Counted from the stretch's first letter, positions 7,696 to 17,613 are shown. The stretch is DNA of 64,000 nt from Sporosarcina sp. P34 (GCF_002743375.1 NZ_PDZC01000012.1:21905-85904); one strand, 5' to 3'. Program-made: numbers and translations. The notes: generated from the letters alone by a model not told the origin.

Positions 7696-10548
7696 ATGAA
7701 AATCCAGAAAATACTTCTTTATGGATTCGGTCAGCATGAGAATCTAGAAATTGATTTGCGCCCCGGTATGAATCTTTTGTATGGACCGAACGAAGCGGGA
7801 AAGACGACCATTCAGCAAGCCATCCTTCATATTTTATTTGGATTTCCTCAAAAAAATCAACAGGAGCTGCGCTATGAGCCGAAAACAGGTGGTAAATATG
7901 GCGGCTGTCTGTATATAGAAGATCAAGAGTATGGTAATTGGGTGATTGAACGGGTGCGTGGTAAGTCTTCAGGTGATATCTTAATCCGTTTTGAAGATGG
8001 GCGTATTATGGAAGAAGCAGAACTAAAGAAGTTATTGAGAGGCTATGATCGACAAGCATTTGAATCCATTTTCTCTTTCTCCTTATTCCAGTTACAAGGT
8101 CTCGAGAAGATGGATGAAAATGATTTAAGCCGTACATTACTTGCATCCGGAACGACCGGCCTAGATACACTGTGGAAAGTGGAAAAGAAGATGGAGAAAG
8201 AAATGGGTAGCCTCTTCAAAAAGTCGGGGAAAATCCCACAGATGAATAAAAAACTAGCCGAAATACGTGAACTTGAACAAGCGATGCAAAAAGAGCAGCA
8301 GAAGCTATCGATGTATGAACCACTTACTAGTCGCGAGCAAGAACTCGACGAGCAAGTGGCGACTTTACGCTTGGAAGAGCAACGTCTTTATAAGCAGTCT
8401 GAAGAACAACGAATTGCCATGCAAATTGTTCCGCTACAGCAACAGCGCAATCAATTACTTGAACAACTTTCCCATTTGACCGATACATTCCCAGCGGCGG
8501 GAATTCGTCGGTATGAGGAACTAGCTAGTAAACAATCCGAATTGCAATTAAAGAAAACGCGGCTAGAGAAAGAACAAGCGGAATGGCAATCGGAATGGAT
8601 TGATTTACGGCCTACTAGTGAAAGGCAACAGTTAGAGCGCTGGGTCACACAAGAAGCAGAGTGGCATCGGTTACGGACGGACCGAATTTCTGCTGAACAA
8701 GAAATCCGTTTGCTCGAAAAGAAACAACAGCAACTCAGTAATCGTTTAGGATTAACCCCTGATCAGCAGTTGTCGATAGGGAAGATGGACGTCTCCATCC
8801 AACGTGAACGCCAGCTTGAACCAATCCTTGAAGAACAGAAAGAGTTGGATCAGCAATTAAAAGCATTGCAACGTCTCCTCGCGGAAGCGGAAAGCGAACG
8901 GCAGGAAGCGGAGCAACGAAAAGAACATACTGAACGAATGCGATTGACTGAATCTGAACGACAGAAACTGAAGGCTTTACCCGAACTGCAACGTCGGCTT
9001 GCGGAAGCTAAATTCATTGTATCTGCGGCGGATCAGCAGTCATCGAATCAGATGGTTCCAGTAATGATTATGCTCATTGGCCTAGCGATTGGGGCATATA
9101 GTGTCTTGCAACAGCAATGGTTGTTCACGTGCCTCGGTATCGTAATGGTGGCGGTCGGTGCTTGGTTATGGAAACAACGACCCAATTCTGTATCAGATCA
9201 GCAATCGTTCATTCGAGATAATGAACCGTTAGCAGCAGAACTCGAAAGACTAGCTGAGCGTGATGAGCTACAACAGCGTGACCAACGGCAAGTGGCAGCA
9301 GAGATTGAAAGACTGGATCTCAAGTTACAGAAATATGCGGAAGAAATGGAACAACTATATGATCAGAAACAACAAACGGTGAAGAAATGGCAAGACCTGT
9401 TGCAAGATGAACCATTCGATTTGACATTTAATATTCAGGAAAGCTTCCGCCTACTGCGCGAGTTCCAGGATGCGGTAATAGATCAGAAAACATGGCAGCA
9501 ACGTTTACTAACCGCGACGCAACACATACAGTCGCTAATCAAAGAAGTGGAAAAAGTGCTCGGACCTGTCGCAGAAGAAGGTTTATTTGAAAGAATTCGC
9601 CAAGAACTACTTCATCAGAATAGCTTGCAAGAAAAGCATCTAAGCAAGCAAAAAACAGTACTTGAAATCAAAAAGCAATTACAAGAAACAAATGAGCTGT
9701 TGGAAACGACAACAGCGGAAATTTTACAATTGTTTACTGTCGTTGGCGTATCAGAAAAAGAGCAATTTTATACAGCGTATCAGCAAGATCAAGATGCACA
9801 ATTGCTGAAACGACAGCTAAAAGAAGTAGAAGCCCAGCTTTCCTTATATAATAAGGAACCATTGGTAAAAGAGTGGACTATACCGGAACTAGAACGACAA
9901 CGCAGCGAGACGACAAACCGCCTTCAAATCATACGGCAAGAAGTAGAAGCGCTTGTAGATGAGCAAGTCAAAGTAGGACATGAAATCTCACAAATGGGTA
10001 CCAGCCAGTCGTACAGTGAGCTTCAGCAGTTAGTTGAAGTGCGGAAAGCCGAGTTGGAAGAAATGACAGAGCAATGGGTAATCCGCAAAGCTGTCCGTGA
10101 GTCGATTCGACAGACGATGAGTGAGTGGAAAGAACATCAATTACCAGCCGTACTCATTCAAGCAAATAAATGGTTCAGCTATTTAACAGGGGATCGGTAT
10201 GCGACGGTTGGTTTAACGACAGAAGGTTATTTTGAGGCAGTCACTGCCGAAGGACAAACTTTCATGATCAATGAGCTCAGTCAAGCTACAAAAGAGCAAG
10301 CTTATCTTTCTTTACGACTAGCGTTAGCCTATGAATTATCAGAGCGTGCACCGTTCCCAATCATTATGGATGACCCATTTGTTCACTTTGATAATGAGCG
10401 ACTTTCGCGTATGATAGAAATACTTACAGAGTTACAGCCATCTCATCAATTTCTATACTTTACTTGCCATCAAGAAATGAAGTTTAAATGGCCAAGTGAA
10501 CCTCATACAATGGAGATTGGACGAAAAGTAAAAGGGGAGATTTACTGA
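7696..10548 (+). CDS. yhaN: Large SbcC/Rad50-like coiled-coil ATPase YhaN
   Basis: A 950-residue protein. The N-terminal Walker A is GPNEAGKTT (residues 30-38). Long Gln/Glu-rich coiled coils occupy about 170-450 and 500-800. The C-terminal Walker B is [13 protein letters not shown] near 886-898. Between the coils, at about 455-494, lie two hydrophobic stretches that look like transmembrane helices, so the coiled-coil apex may be anchored in the membrane. It is the ATPase partner of the YhaO nuclease encoded just upstream. GGAG stands 8-9 bases before the ATG. It overlaps yhaM by one base. The call as YhaN rests on length, motif layout and neighbours. Confidence 0.9.
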   Translation: MKIQKILLYGFGQHENLEIDLRPGMNLLYGPNEAGKTTIQQAILHILFGFPQKNQQELRYEPKTGGKYGGCLYIEDQEYGNWVIERVRGKSSGDILIRFEDGRIMEEAELKKLLRGYDRQAFESIFSFSLFQLQGLEKMDENDLSRTLLASGTTGLDTLWKVEKKMEKEMGSLFKKSGKIPQMNKKLAEIRELEQAMQKEQQKLSMYEPLTSREQELDEQVATLRLEEQRLYKQSEEQRIAMQIVPLQQQRNQLLEQLSHLTDTFPAAGIRRYEELASKQSELQLKKTRLEKEQAEWQSEWIDLRPTSERQQLERWVTQEAEWHRLRTDRISAEQEIRLLEKKQQQLSNRLGLTPDQQLSIGKMDVSIQRERQLEPILEEQKELDQQLKALQRLLAEAESERQEAEQRKEHTERMRLTESERQKLKALPELQRRLAEAKFIVSAADQQSSNQMVPVMIMLIGLAIGAYSVLQQQWLFTCLGIVMVAVGAWLWKQRPNSVSDQQSFIRDNEPLAAELERLAERDELQQRDQRQVAAEIERLDLKLQKYAEEMEQLYDQKQQTVKKWQDLLQDEPFDLTFNIQESFRLLREFQDAVIDQKTWQQRLLTATQHIQSLIKEVEKVLGPVAEEGLFERIRQELLHQNSLQEKHLSKQKTVLEIKKQLQETNELLETTTAEILQLFTVVGVSEKEQFYTAYQQDQDAQLLKRQLKEVEAQLSLYNKEPLVKEWTIPELERQRSETTNRLQIIRQEVEALVDEQVKVGHEISQMGTSQSYSELQQLVEVRKAELEEMTEQWVIRKAVRESIRQTMSEWKEHQLPAVLIQANKWFSYLTGDRYATVGLTTEGYFEAVTAEGQTFMINELSQATKEQAYLSLRLALAYELSERAPFPIIMDDPFVHFDNERLSRMIEILTELQPSHQFLYFTCHQEMKFKWPSEPHTMEIGRKVKGEIY

Positions 10549-11486
10549 TGAAAAAACTACTTGACTATCAAGTCGGCGAAACGATCGACATGTATTTATT
10601 GATTAAGCAGGCAACAAAAGGTGTCACACAGCAGGGGAGTCCGTTCATGACGTTGATTCTGCAAGATAAAAGTGGGGACCTTGAAGCAAAACTTTGGGAT
10701 GCGGGTGAAGAACAAGCCCAGATGTATCAGGGAGCGACCATCGTAAAAGTAGGTGGAGAAATCCATGAATACCGCGGGAAAAACCAACTTCGTCTTAAAG
10801 CAATCCGTCCTGTAAAAGAAGATGAAGGCGTGACGATTGCAGATTTAGTACCGTCTGCCGAAAAGAGTAAGGAAGTATTGCTAGACGAATTGATGCAGTA
10901 TTTCTTTGAAATGAAAAATCCACAAATCCAGCGTGTTACCCGTCATTTACTGAAGAAACATCAGCAGGATTTCGTGTTATATCCGGCAGCTACGAGAAAT
11001 CATCATGACTACGTATCCGGCTTGCTAGATCATGTAGTGTCGATGCTGAAACTTGGCAAGGCGATTGCGGAATTGTATCCGACGTTAAACAAAGATTTGC
11101 TGTATGCAGGCATTATTTTGCATGACATCGGAAAGGTCATCGAGTTGTCAGGTCCAGTCGGCACGCAGTATACGATTGAAGGGAACTTGCTAGGTCATAT
11201 TACGATCATGGTCAATGAAATTTCCAAGGCAGCAGAAGAGCTGGAGATCGATGGTGAAGAAATAATGTTGCTTCAGCATATGGTGTTGTCTCATCACGGT
11301 AAAGAGGAGTGGGGCAGTCCAAAGCGCCCGATGTTGAAAGAGGCGGAGATTCTTCATTATATCGATAATATCGATGCGAAGATGAATATGCTGAACCGCG
11401 TCATGTCGAAGACTACGCCAGGCGAGTTCTCCGAGCGCGTATTCCCATTAGATAACCGTTCATTCTACAAGCCTACTTTTGAATAA
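10548..11486 (+). CDS. yhaM: 3'-5' exoribonuclease YhaM
   Basis: A 312-residue protein, close to the 314 of B. subtilis YhaM. An N-terminal OB-fold (about 1-90, nucleic-acid binding) is followed by an HD-type hydrolase domain (motif LHDIGK at about 191-196, with further His at HMVLSHHG). The enzyme degrades single-stranded RNA and DNA from the 3' end in a metal-dependent way. It starts at an ATG overlapping the yhaN stop by one base, so the three yhaONM genes are one transcript. No strong terminator is seen before the shared hairpin at 11634. Confidence 0.92.
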   Translation: MKKLLDYQVGETIDMYLLIKQATKGVTQQGSPFMTLILQDKSGDLEAKLWDAGEEQAQMYQGATIVKVGGEIHEYRGKNQLRLKAIRPVKEDEGVTIADLVPSAEKSKEVLLDELMQYFFEMKNPQIQRVTRHLLKKHQQDFVLYPAATRNHHDYVSGLLDHVVSMLKLGKAIAELYPTLNKDLLYAGIILHDIGKVIELSGPVGTQYTIEGNLLGHITIMVNEISKAAEELEIDGEEIMLLQHMVLSHHGKEEWGSPKRPMLKEAEILHYIDNIDAKMNMLNRVMSKTTPGEFSERVFPLDNRSFYKPTFE

Positions 11487-11633
11487 ACTACTATGGAACA
11501 GGGCACGCCCCCGTTGCAACATAATGAATTTGTTAAGTTGTGGTTTTACAAGAAGAACGATACATGAAGATACGGGGTTTTTACTTATCATTGTAATAAA
11601 ATACAAACAGACAAACATTATGATTATAAAAAC

Positions 11634-11679
11634 AAAAGGTCTGCCAGTGGAAGTTATGACTTCCAAGGCAGACCTTTTT
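11634..11679. terminator. Bidirectional terminator between yhaM and prsA
   Basis: A 12-bp stem AAAAGGTCTGCC / GGCAGACCTTTT has T runs on both strands. It serves prsA on the minus strand and catches yhaM transcripts on the plus strand. Confidence 0.9.
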
Positions 11680-11684
11680 CAATA

Positions 11685-12641
11685 TTACTTACCTTCTTCA
11701 ACTTCCACTTCAGCATCGTCAGCTGGGGCATCTTCTGCAGGTGCTTTTTCGTCAGTTGGTGTTCCTTCTTCAGCCGGTTGCTCTTCCATCTTGAACAAAT
11801 CAAGTGCAGATTTCAAATCTTCATCTTTAATCTTTACATCTGCTGCTTTCACTAGCTTTGCCACTTTACTCAATAGCTCGTTTTCGTCAGCCTTTTCCAT
11901 CAATAGTTCATGACGGATTTCTTCTTTCTTTTCATCCGTAATCTTTTCATCGTCTGTTTTGCGCTTTTCTTTTACTTCGATGATATGGAAGCCGTTATCT
12001 GATTGAACAGGCTCACTGATTTTACCTGGCTCCAAGTCATATGCAGCGTTCCAGAATTCAGGAACCATTACACCGTAAGCGAACCAGTCAAGGTCTCCAC
12101 CTTCATCTTTAGATCCTGGATCAGTAGAGTATTCTTTAGCTACTTTCGCGAAGTCTTCTCCCTTATCCAACTTTTCTTTTACTTCATTTGCTGTCTTTTC
12201 ATCTTCAACTAAGATGTGACGAGCGTTGATTTCAGATTGAGATTCTTCGAGGCGCTTGTTTAACTCTTCGTCAGAAACTTCAATGCCGTCAGTCAATGCA
12301 GCTTCTTGCAATTTATTCAAACGAATCATTTTCTTAAAGCTCTCAGGTGTTTGACCTTGTTGAGCTAAGAAAGCTTCGAAGTTTTCACCAAGTTGTTCTT
12401 TGTTTTTTTCGAATTCTGCGTCTACTTGCTTGTCGTCTACATTATACTTATCATCCAGAACCTTTTCTAAGATGATCATTTGTAGAGCTTGTTCACCGAC
12501 AGATGTTTTCATTTCTTGATAAAACTCATCTTTCGTTACATCTCCTGCTTTGGACGTCATAACTTTTTCATCGCCGCCAGAACAAGCGGATAAAGCTGCA
12601 ACCGAAGCCGCAAGTGTAAATGCTAACATCTTCTTTTTCAT
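11685..12641 (-). CDS. prsA: Foldase lipoprotein PrsA (parvulin-type peptidyl-prolyl isomerase)
   Basis: A 318-residue lipoprotein. A lysine-rich signal peptide ends in lipobox LSAC with lipidated C20. A parvulin domain (about 135-235, NARHILVEDEKTA to DNGFHIIEVKEKR) lies between helical chaperone regions. The last 30 residues are an acidic Ala/Glu/Asp-rich tail. PrsA folds secreted proteins at the outer face of the membrane. The ATG has a GGGGAG site upstream on the minus strand. Lgt, which lipidates it, and SecG are also encoded in this window. It ends at a strong terminator and is monocistronic. Confidence 0.95.
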   Translation of the reverse strand: MKKKMLAFTLAASVAALSACSGGDEKVMTSKAGDVTKDEFYQEMKTSVGEQALQMIILEKVLDDKYNVDDKQVDAEFEKNKEQLGENFEAFLAQQGQTPESFKKMIRLNKLQEAALTDGIEVSDEELNKRLEESQSEINARHILVEDEKTANEVKEKLDKGEDFAKVAKEYSTDPGSKDEGGDLDWFAYGVMVPEFWNAAYDLEPGKISEPVQSDNGFHIIEVKEKRKTDDEKITDEKKEEIRHELLMEKADENELLSKVAKLVKAADVKIKDEDLKSALDLFKMEEQPAEEGTPTDEKAPAEDAPADDAEVEVEEGK

Positions 12642-12749
12642 GTAATTAACTCCCCTAATCTAAATATAGATTCTGATTATTCTTCAAGTAAACACTATAT
12701 CATATAACGTATGAAAAACAAAAAGGTTCCATTCATCTGAAACAGCCCA

Positions 12750-12778
12750 ACCGGTTTTTTCTACTTTCGCATAGGATA
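12750..12778 (+). promoter_or_regulatory. SigK-like promoter for the tiny membrane peptide gene
   Basis: ACC at 12750-12752, then a 17-bp spacer, then CATAGGATA at 12770-12778. This fits the mother-cell SigK pattern (AC near -35, CATAnnnTA at -10). The downstream gene starts 22 bases later, and its family is sporulation-linked. Confidence 0.55.
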
Positions 12779-12800
12779 GAATGTGAAAGGGGGTGCCTTC

Positions 12801-12902
12801 ATGAGCGGTTACTCACAGGGCGGATCAGGTTCATCAGGCTTTGCTTTAATTGTTGTATTGTTCATTTTGTTGATCATCGTCGGTGCAGCATACTTGTATT
12901 AA
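12801..12902 (+). CDS. YjcZ-family tiny membrane peptide (sporulation)
   Basis: A 33-residue peptide. A Gly/Ser-rich start (MSGYSQGGSGSSG) is followed by one hydrophobic helix (FALIVVLFILLIIVGAAY) and a short end. This is the layout of the tiny-TM YjcZ family that is multiplied in Bacillus and found in spores. AAAGGGGG lies 7 bases before the ATG, and a SigK-like -10 element precedes it. It is expected to sit in a spore-related membrane or the coat. Its molecular role is unknown. The family call is good; orthology to a particular B. subtilis gene is not claimed. Confidence 0.85.
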   Translation: MSGYSQGGSGSSGFALIVVLFILLIIVGAAYLY

Positions 12903-12936
12903 AAAAAGCCCTGCCTCCTGCAATGGGGGCGGGCAT
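12901..12936 (-). terminator. Terminator for the minus-strand gene at 12945
   Basis: On the minus strand GCCCGCCCCC pairs with GGAGG-CAGGGC (10 bp with one bulge) around a 6-base loop. Seven T follow. Confidence 0.75.
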
Positions 12937-12944
12937 ACATAGTG

Positions 12945-13130
12945 TCAGGCGCTAAAGAACACTTCTACATATAAGGATAAAATGAGGATGGTGATCAGAA
13001 TGTTAACAGTTCGATAAATCTTTGGCTGCTTTTCTTCTGGAATCTCCCTAGATTGGCAAAGAGCAAATGTCATTTTATTAATTTGATATAAGTAGAACAA
13101 TGAAAATAGAATGGTAATCGCAATAACCAT
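12945..13130 (-). CDS. Small two-helix membrane protein, function unknown
   Basis: A 61-residue protein. One hydrophobic helix covers about residues 1-18 and a second about 42-60. A charged middle (REIPEEKQPKIYR) joins them. An AGGAGGT site is well placed before the ATG, and a terminator follows, so it looks like a real gene. I do not recognise the family. It lies between prsA and hpr, where B. subtilis has yhaI, yhaJ and yhaK, but it does not look like any of these to me. Confidence 0.65.
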   Translation of the reverse strand: MVIAITILFSLFYLYQINKMTFALCQSREIPEEKQPKIYRTVNILITILILSLYVEVFFSA

Positions 13131-13216
13131 TATAGACCTCCTCTTTCTGCTTCTTTACTATCATAGCAGAATATGTGATCAAAAGGAAAAAACTACACCG
13201 TGTAAAGAGCAGGTGA

Positions 13217-13780
13217 TTAAGACTCCACTTTAGATTTTATAAGGTAATCATTTGAATCGACATACGTCTTCTCAATGTTCTGAAAACCGCGTTCGAAAAT
13301 GTCCATAAAATCATCTCCATAAATGTTACGCAATACGGACATGACCTCTAGGAATTCAGGGAATTTGCCATAAATATCACGAAGGGGAAGAGAACCCTGA
13401 AGTACGCTATAATCTTCATTATGGTAATTTTTATTCATCTGGATGAGTAATGCTTTGCCTTTTTCTGAAACCGTCACATAGGTATTGCGTCGGTCATCTT
13501 CTTTTTTTGTGAAATATAAAAGCTGGCGTTGTTCCAATTTTTTTGAGAAGTTAAAGGCGGTTGAGACATGCATTACCCCAAACTTTGCGATGTCTGAAAT
13601 GGTAGCACCTTCTAAATGGTAGGCGATCCATAAAATATGATGTTCATTAATATTGAGTTCATACGGCTTAATCCACTGTTGCCAATCCTTCTCTACAGCT
13701 TTCCATAATGCCTTGGACATTTGGGCAACACGCTGATTGAAGATCATGGCGTCTTTACGTGAAATATTTTGATCGGCCAT
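13217..13780 (-). CDS. hpr: Transition-state regulator Hpr (ScoC), MarR family
   Basis: A 187-residue winged-helix protein with the Hpr core: the helix-turn-helix at about 45-95 ([25 protein letters not shown] split around the turn) and the wing [11 protein letters not shown]. Hpr represses exoprotease and sporulation genes in B. subtilis as cells leave exponential growth. It is slightly shorter than the B. subtilis protein (203 aa), lacking some C-terminal residues. The position between prsA and yhaH is as in B. subtilis. The ATG is preceded by AGCAGGTG. Confidence 0.9.
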   Translation of the reverse strand: MADQNISRKDAMIFNQRVAQMSKALWKAVEKDWQQWIKPYELNINEHHILWIAYHLEGATISDIAKFGVMHVSTAFNFSKKLEQRQLLYFTKKEDDRRNTYVTVSEKGKALLIQMNKNYHNEDYSVLQGSLPLRDIYGKFPEFLEVMSVLRNIYGDDFMDIFERGFQNIEKTYVDSNDYLIKSKVES

Positions 13781-13865
13781 CGAGACACCTGCTTTCTTTC
13801 TGTCATTTTATTTATTATACCAAAAAAACAACAAATAAAGAAGACGGAATAATAAAATAAATCAG

Positions 13866-13918
13866 TTTGAGCGAATATCCCATAGAATGTAGCTGTTTTA
13901 CTATGGGTACCACTCAAT
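13866..13918 (-). terminator. Long hairpin between hpr and yhaH, possible yhaH terminator
   Basis: An inner stem CCCATAG / CTATGGG and an outer TTGAG / CTCAA, followed on the minus strand by a T-rich stretch. It could end yhaH transcripts, but the T tract is loose. Confidence 0.4.
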
Positions 13919-13957
13919 GATTAGCAAGTGAACAACTGGTCACTAAATGGAAATACG

Positions 13958-14314
13958 TTAGCGAGTTCCAATTGATTTTTCAAGATCATCCAAAGCTGCT
14001 TGAATTGCAGAAATTTCTTTCTCTAAGCGCTTCTTATTGTGTTCGGTCGAGCGCTTCCAGTCCGCTACAGAAACTTTCATGTCTTCAACAGTTTCTGGCA
14101 CAAGCTCTTTTGCTTCCTTCGTTAGATCGGTTACAGACTCTTTTAGATCCGCGACTTGCCCTTTGACATCTTTCAACTTATCCTTCAATTCGAGTGATGC
14201 ATTTTTGACACTGTCACGCAGTTCACTTCCGGCTTTTGGTGTAGAATATAGAACAGTTACCGCAGAAGTAACAGCACCTGCTGCCAAGCCAATAAAGAAT
14301 GTGGACGCTTTCAT
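13958..14314 (-). CDS. yhaH: YtxH-domain protein YhaH
   Basis: A 118-residue protein. An N-terminal hydrophobic glycine/alanine-rich segment (FFIGLAAGAVTSAVTVLYS) serves as membrane anchor. A YSTPKAGSELR motif typical of the YtxH family follows, then a long amphipathic lysine/glutamate-rich coiled coil to the end. The family is stress-linked and of unknown mechanism. AAGGAG lies upstream of the ATG. The order hpr-yhaH-hit is conserved with B. subtilis, except that trpP, yhaG-type genes and serC are absent here. Confidence 0.85.
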   Translation of the reverse strand: MKASTFFIGLAAGAVTSAVTVLYSTPKAGSELRDSVKNASLELKDKLKDVKGQVADLKESVTDLTKEAKELVPETVEDMKVSVADWKRSTEHNKKRLEKEISAIQAALDDLEKSIGTR

Positions 14315-14503
14315 ATAGAGAACACTCCTTTTGTATTGTTATTATTTTATTAAAGCATGTTCGTGCATAGTTGAGCAAGATATCAATGAAATATTATACA
14401 GCCAAAAGCTTTTCTACTGGTTTGAAGAAGCGGACAGAAGAGTAGAATTCCTCTTGAGTGATGGAGAAAAATAGCGTACGCTTCTGCCTACAACTTCCGC
14501 ATG

Positions 14504-14929
14504 TTATTCTTGCAGGCGTCTGGAAATATGGGTAGCTAAATCAGACACTACGTCCATCGGGAACTGCTCTACCTTTGTATCAAATTCTACTTTCAGCCCA
14601 TCTGATTTATCATAGCGCGGTATTAAATGCATATGGAAATGATAGACTGACTGACCTGCGAAAGATCCATTGTTTTGCAATAAGTTCATTCCGGCCGGGT
14701 GAAATTCTTTTTTTAATGCATTGGCAATTTTTGGTGCCACTTTAAATAAATTCGCGGCTTCATCTTCAGTTAATTCATACACATTTTCACGATGTGTTTT
14801 AGGAATTAGGAGTACGTGTCCTTTCGTGACGGGCATAATATCCATAAAGGCGATAACATGATCATCCTCGTATACTTTTTCTCCTGGAATCGTTCCTTCT
14901 ACAATCTTGCAGAAAATACATGAGGTCAT
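14504..14929 (-). CDS. hit: HIT family nucleotide-binding hydrolase
   Basis: A 141-residue histidine-triad protein with motif HFHMHLIP (HxHxHxx) near residues 97-104. N-terminal CIFC and a downstream histidine are likely zinc ligands. Members hydrolyse nucleoside phosphoramidates or AMP-linked substrates. The ATG at 14929 (MTSCIFC) is preferred over the in-frame ATG at 14947, because AAGGATG stands about 9 bases upstream and because homologues begin here. It is divergent from ecsA, as in B. subtilis. Confidence 0.92.
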   Translation of the reverse strand: MTSCIFCKIVEGTIPGEKVYEDDHVIAFMDIMPVTKGHVLLIPKTHRENVYELTEDEAANLFKVAPKIANALKKEFHPAGMNLLQNNGSFAGQSVYHFHMHLIPRYDKSDGLKVEFDTKVEQFPMDVVSDLATHISRRLQE

Positions 14930-15050
14930 TTCTACACATCCTTTCATGTTTGGATGTATTGTAGCATATTTTCAGATAGTTAACGAAGGCGGATAAAGCA
15001 ATTTTACAATTTCTTTGCTAAAATAATACGAGAAGATAGGGGGAAAGATA

Positions 15051-15797
15051 ATGGCAATCCTAGAACTAGAACACGTCACAGGTGGTTATACGCGCAGGCC
15101 TGTTTTACATGACCTTTCATTTCAGCTAGAAGAAGGGGAACTGGTCGGATTAATCGGCCTAAATGGCGCAGGAAAAAGTACGACAATCAAACATATTATC
15201 GGTGTGATGAATCCGCTTGAAGGAATAATTAAGATTGATGGGGCAACGTTTCGTGATAAAGAACATTACCGCCAATCATTCAGTTATATTCCAGAGACGC
15301 CAGTGTTATACGAAGAACTTACATTACAAGAACATTTGGAACTGACTGCGATGGCATATGGACTGGACAAGCAGCAATTTGAAATCCGTACCGAACAGTT
15401 GCTGAAAGAGTTCCGTATGGAAAAACGCTTAAAGTGGTTTCCGGCTCACTTTTCCAAAGGTATGCGACAGAAAGTGATGATCATGTGTGCTTTTCTAGTA
15501 GAACCGAAATTATATATTATCGATGAGCCATTCGTTGGATTAGATCCATTGGCGATTCGCGCGTTGCTCGATCAAATCATTGAACGAAAAAACGCGGGTG
15601 CTTCTATTTTGATGTCGACCCACGTATTGGCAACGGCTGAGAAGTATTGTGACCGCATTATCTTGTTGCACGAAGGACGAGTACGTGCGAATGGCACGAT
15701 GGACGATTTGCGCAAAGCATTCGGGCGACCAAATGCCACACTAGATGACTTATATATTGCCATGACTGAGGAAACTGACTATGAACAACATGCATGA
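15051..15797 (+). CDS. ecsA: ABC transporter ATP-binding protein EcsA
   Basis: A 248-residue ATPase. Walker A is GLNGAGKST (36-44), the signature SKGMRQK lies near 135, and Walker B is LYIIDEPFVGLDP near 157. In B. subtilis EcsA works with the membrane protein EcsB and influences exoenzyme secretion, competence, sporulation and intramembrane protease activity. GGGGGAAAG lies just before the ATG. It overlaps ecsB by 17 bases. It is divergent from hit, with both promoters in the 120-base gap; an extended TGC-TAAAAT -10 is visible for ecsA. Confidence 0.93.
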   Translation: MAILELEHVTGGYTRRPVLHDLSFQLEEGELVGLIGLNGAGKSTTIKHIIGVMNPLEGIIKIDGATFRDKEHYRQSFSYIPETPVLYEELTLQEHLELTAMAYGLDKQQFEIRTEQLLKEFRMEKRLKWFPAHFSKGMRQKVMIMCAFLVEPKLYIIDEPFVGLDPLAIRALLDQIIERKNAGASILMSTHVLATAEKYCDRIILLHEGRVRANGTMDDLRKAFGRPNATLDDLYIAMTEETDYEQHA

Positions 15798-16992
15798 AAT
15801 TTGGGGACAGCGGTTCTTCCATTACGTCAATGAACTACAGAAATATATGCGCTATGTATTCACCGGACATTTGGCTATCGTTTTCATGTTTGCCATTGGA
15901 GCGGGTGGGTATGCATATAGTGAATGGCTGAAAGAAGTGCCTGTTTCATTTCCTTCTGCCTTTACCGTATCCGTTGTCCTTGCGCTTTTGTTAATGAAAG
16001 CTGCACCAACCACATTACTCAAGCCGGCAGATATTGTGTTTTTCTTGCCATTAGAAAATCAATTGTCGAGTTATATGAGACGCTCGATCACTTGGTCGAC
16101 GTTTTCACAACTTCCGCTACCATTGATTGCTATGGTAATTGCGTTGCCGTTATTAAAGGCAACAGAAGTGGGAACGGGCATTGATTATCTTCTTGTATTG
16201 TTGGTGATCATTGCCTTTAAAGGACTGTTTGTAGGAACTGAATACAGTGTTCGTATTGCGAATCATGACTTCGTCTGGCCGGATCGTGTACTTCGACTGG
16301 TTTTAACATTTTTGACGATTCAATTCGCACTGACTTGGAGTACAGTTGCTATCTTTATCGGCATTCTTATCGCCATGCTCTATGCGAAGTTTTGGGATAA
16401 ACAAGCAGCGCGTTATCCGTTTCCATATGAGCAGTTTATTGAATTGGAACAAAATCGTATGATGCGTTTTTATCGATTTGCGAATTACTTCACGGAAGTA
16501 CCACATCTAGTCGGATCCGTAAGTAAGCGTAGTTGGTTAACGATGGCTATGAAACGTTCCACATTCAAGCGCAAGGATGTGCAAAAGTACTTAATCGTCA
16601 GGACATTTATTCGTACAGATGATACATTTTGGTTGTGGGTTAGATTAACGGCGTTGTCTGCATTGGGTGCGTTTTTAATACCGTTCCCCGTTGTATCGTT
16701 CATCTTTGTAGGAGCGCTAGCGTTTGCGACTGCTGTGCAGTTAATATTGGCACTTGAAGGTGGAGACGAGTTTACTATGGATCAGCTGTTTCCCGAAGAA
16801 CAAGAAAAATCGCAAATCAAAGCGGTTCGTTCGTTAGTGAGAAAAATGATTTGGCTACAAGCCATCATTCTATTACTTGCGGCATTACCGTTATACGGAC
16901 TAAGCATTACACCTGTTTTGATTGCGGCGATCGCACTCATTGTCGGTGAGGCAACGATCCGATTGACCAAAGAGCAAATAATAGAAGTTTGA
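15781..16992 (+). CDS. ecsB: ABC transporter permease EcsB
   Basis: A 403-residue membrane protein. Several pairs of hydrophobic helices cover about 25-45, 55-75, 100-125, 130-150, 170-200, 285-325 and 350-395. A conserved cytoplasmic part contains EQFIELEQNRMMRFYRFANYF. It is the EcsB partner of EcsA, joined by a 17-base overlap. The start could be ATG 15781 or ATG 15790; TGAGGAAA favours the first. ecsC, the third gene of the B. subtilis operon, is not present here: the next gene is an IDEAL-domain gene and then uvrB. Confidence 0.9.
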   Translation: MNNMHEIWGQRFFHYVNELQKYMRYVFTGHLAIVFMFAIGAGGYAYSEWLKEVPVSFPSAFTVSVVLALLLMKAAPTTLLKPADIVFFLPLENQLSSYMRRSITWSTFSQLPLPLIAMVIALPLLKATEVGTGIDYLLVLLVIIAFKGLFVGTEYSVRIANHDFVWPDRVLRLVLTFLTIQFALTWSTVAIFIGILIAMLYAKFWDKQAARYPFPYEQFIELEQNRMMRFYRFANYFTEVPHLVGSVSKRSWLTMAMKRSTFKRKDVQKYLIVRTFIRTDDTFWLWVRLTALSALGAFLIPFPVVSFIFVGALAFATAVQLILALEGGDEFTMDQLFPEEQEKSQIKAVRSLVRKMIWLQAIILLLAALPLYGLSITPVLIAAIALIVGEATIRLTKEQIIEV

Positions 16993-17184
16993 TGATAGAT
17001 ACTAGTAAAGTGGAACTAAAGTTCATAATCTACTAAATGTCACAAAATCATCTGAATATATGTGCCTAGTAAATACTCTAATAACTGCATCTAAATAATT
17101 CAAAAGTTCGAATAGTTAGAATAGTGGTTGCAATTTATATTCTATTGCATATATAATTACTAAAAGGTATCAGGGGTGAGAGAG

Positions 17185-17442
17185 ATGAATAATAACAACT
17201 CATATGCTGAATTTTTGAAAGCGGTAGGTAACAATAGCACTTCTCTCCAAGCGGAAAAGCTGCTGAATGAAATCTATTGGGATCTGTTTCTACAACACAT
17301 TCACTGGGAACAAACACAATCGCGAATCATGTCATTGATAGACGATGCGCTGGATCAAAATGACAAAGAAGCATTCGACCTGTATACACAACAATTGCTC
17401 GACATTTCACAAGAACAAGGATATGAACTTAAAACGAAATAA
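17185..17442 (+). CDS. IDEAL domain protein
   Basis: An 85-residue soluble protein. The core AEKLLNEIYWDLFLQ, followed by LIDDALDQNDKEAFDLYTQQL, is the IDEAL domain, a short helical module often found alone or at the end of small Bacillales proteins. The ATG at 17185 is preferred over GTG 17176, because GGGGTGAG lies just upstream. A terminator follows 12 bases after the stop. The function of this single-domain version is unknown. The 190 bases before it hold no other gene. Confidence 0.8.
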   Translation: MNNNNSYAEFLKAVGNNSTSLQAEKLLNEIYWDLFLQHIHWEQTQSRIMSLIDDALDQNDKEAFDLYTQQLLDISQEQGYELKTK

Positions 17443-17454
17443 TTTATTTATAGG

Positions 17455-17487
17455 CACTGCTAGGACAAAATCCTGGCAGTGTTTTTT
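17455..17487 (+). terminator. Terminator after the IDEAL-domain gene
   Basis: A stem CACTGCTAGGA / TCCTGGCAGTG with a 5-base loop, followed by six T. Confidence 0.92.
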
Positions 17488-17563
17488 ATTATGTAGAATG
17501 TCTTAGCTGTAAGTTTCTTTCACAAAGTACAAGGGTACAATACAGTACATAGAGAGTGAGTTT

Positions 17564-17613
17564 AAAACGTACGTTCGTTATTTCTTTAGAAAAAACGATA
17601 GTTGTGGTAAAAT
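17564..17613 (+). promoter_or_regulatory. uvrBA promoter with LexA-like SOS box
   Basis: TTTAGA (17585-17590), a 17-bp spacer, and TAAAAT (17608-17613) preceded by TGG. Just upstream, AAAACGTACGTTCG (17564-17577) fits the Gram-positive LexA consensus CGAACRNRYGTTYG at 12 of 14 positions; the two misses are the first two bases. uvrBA is SOS-controlled in B. subtilis. Confidence 0.55.

Noticed and set aside
11479..11913. Plus-strand open frame over the prsA 3' end
   Set aside because: Serine/alanine-rich translation is the shadow of the acidic prsA tail; no ribosome site.
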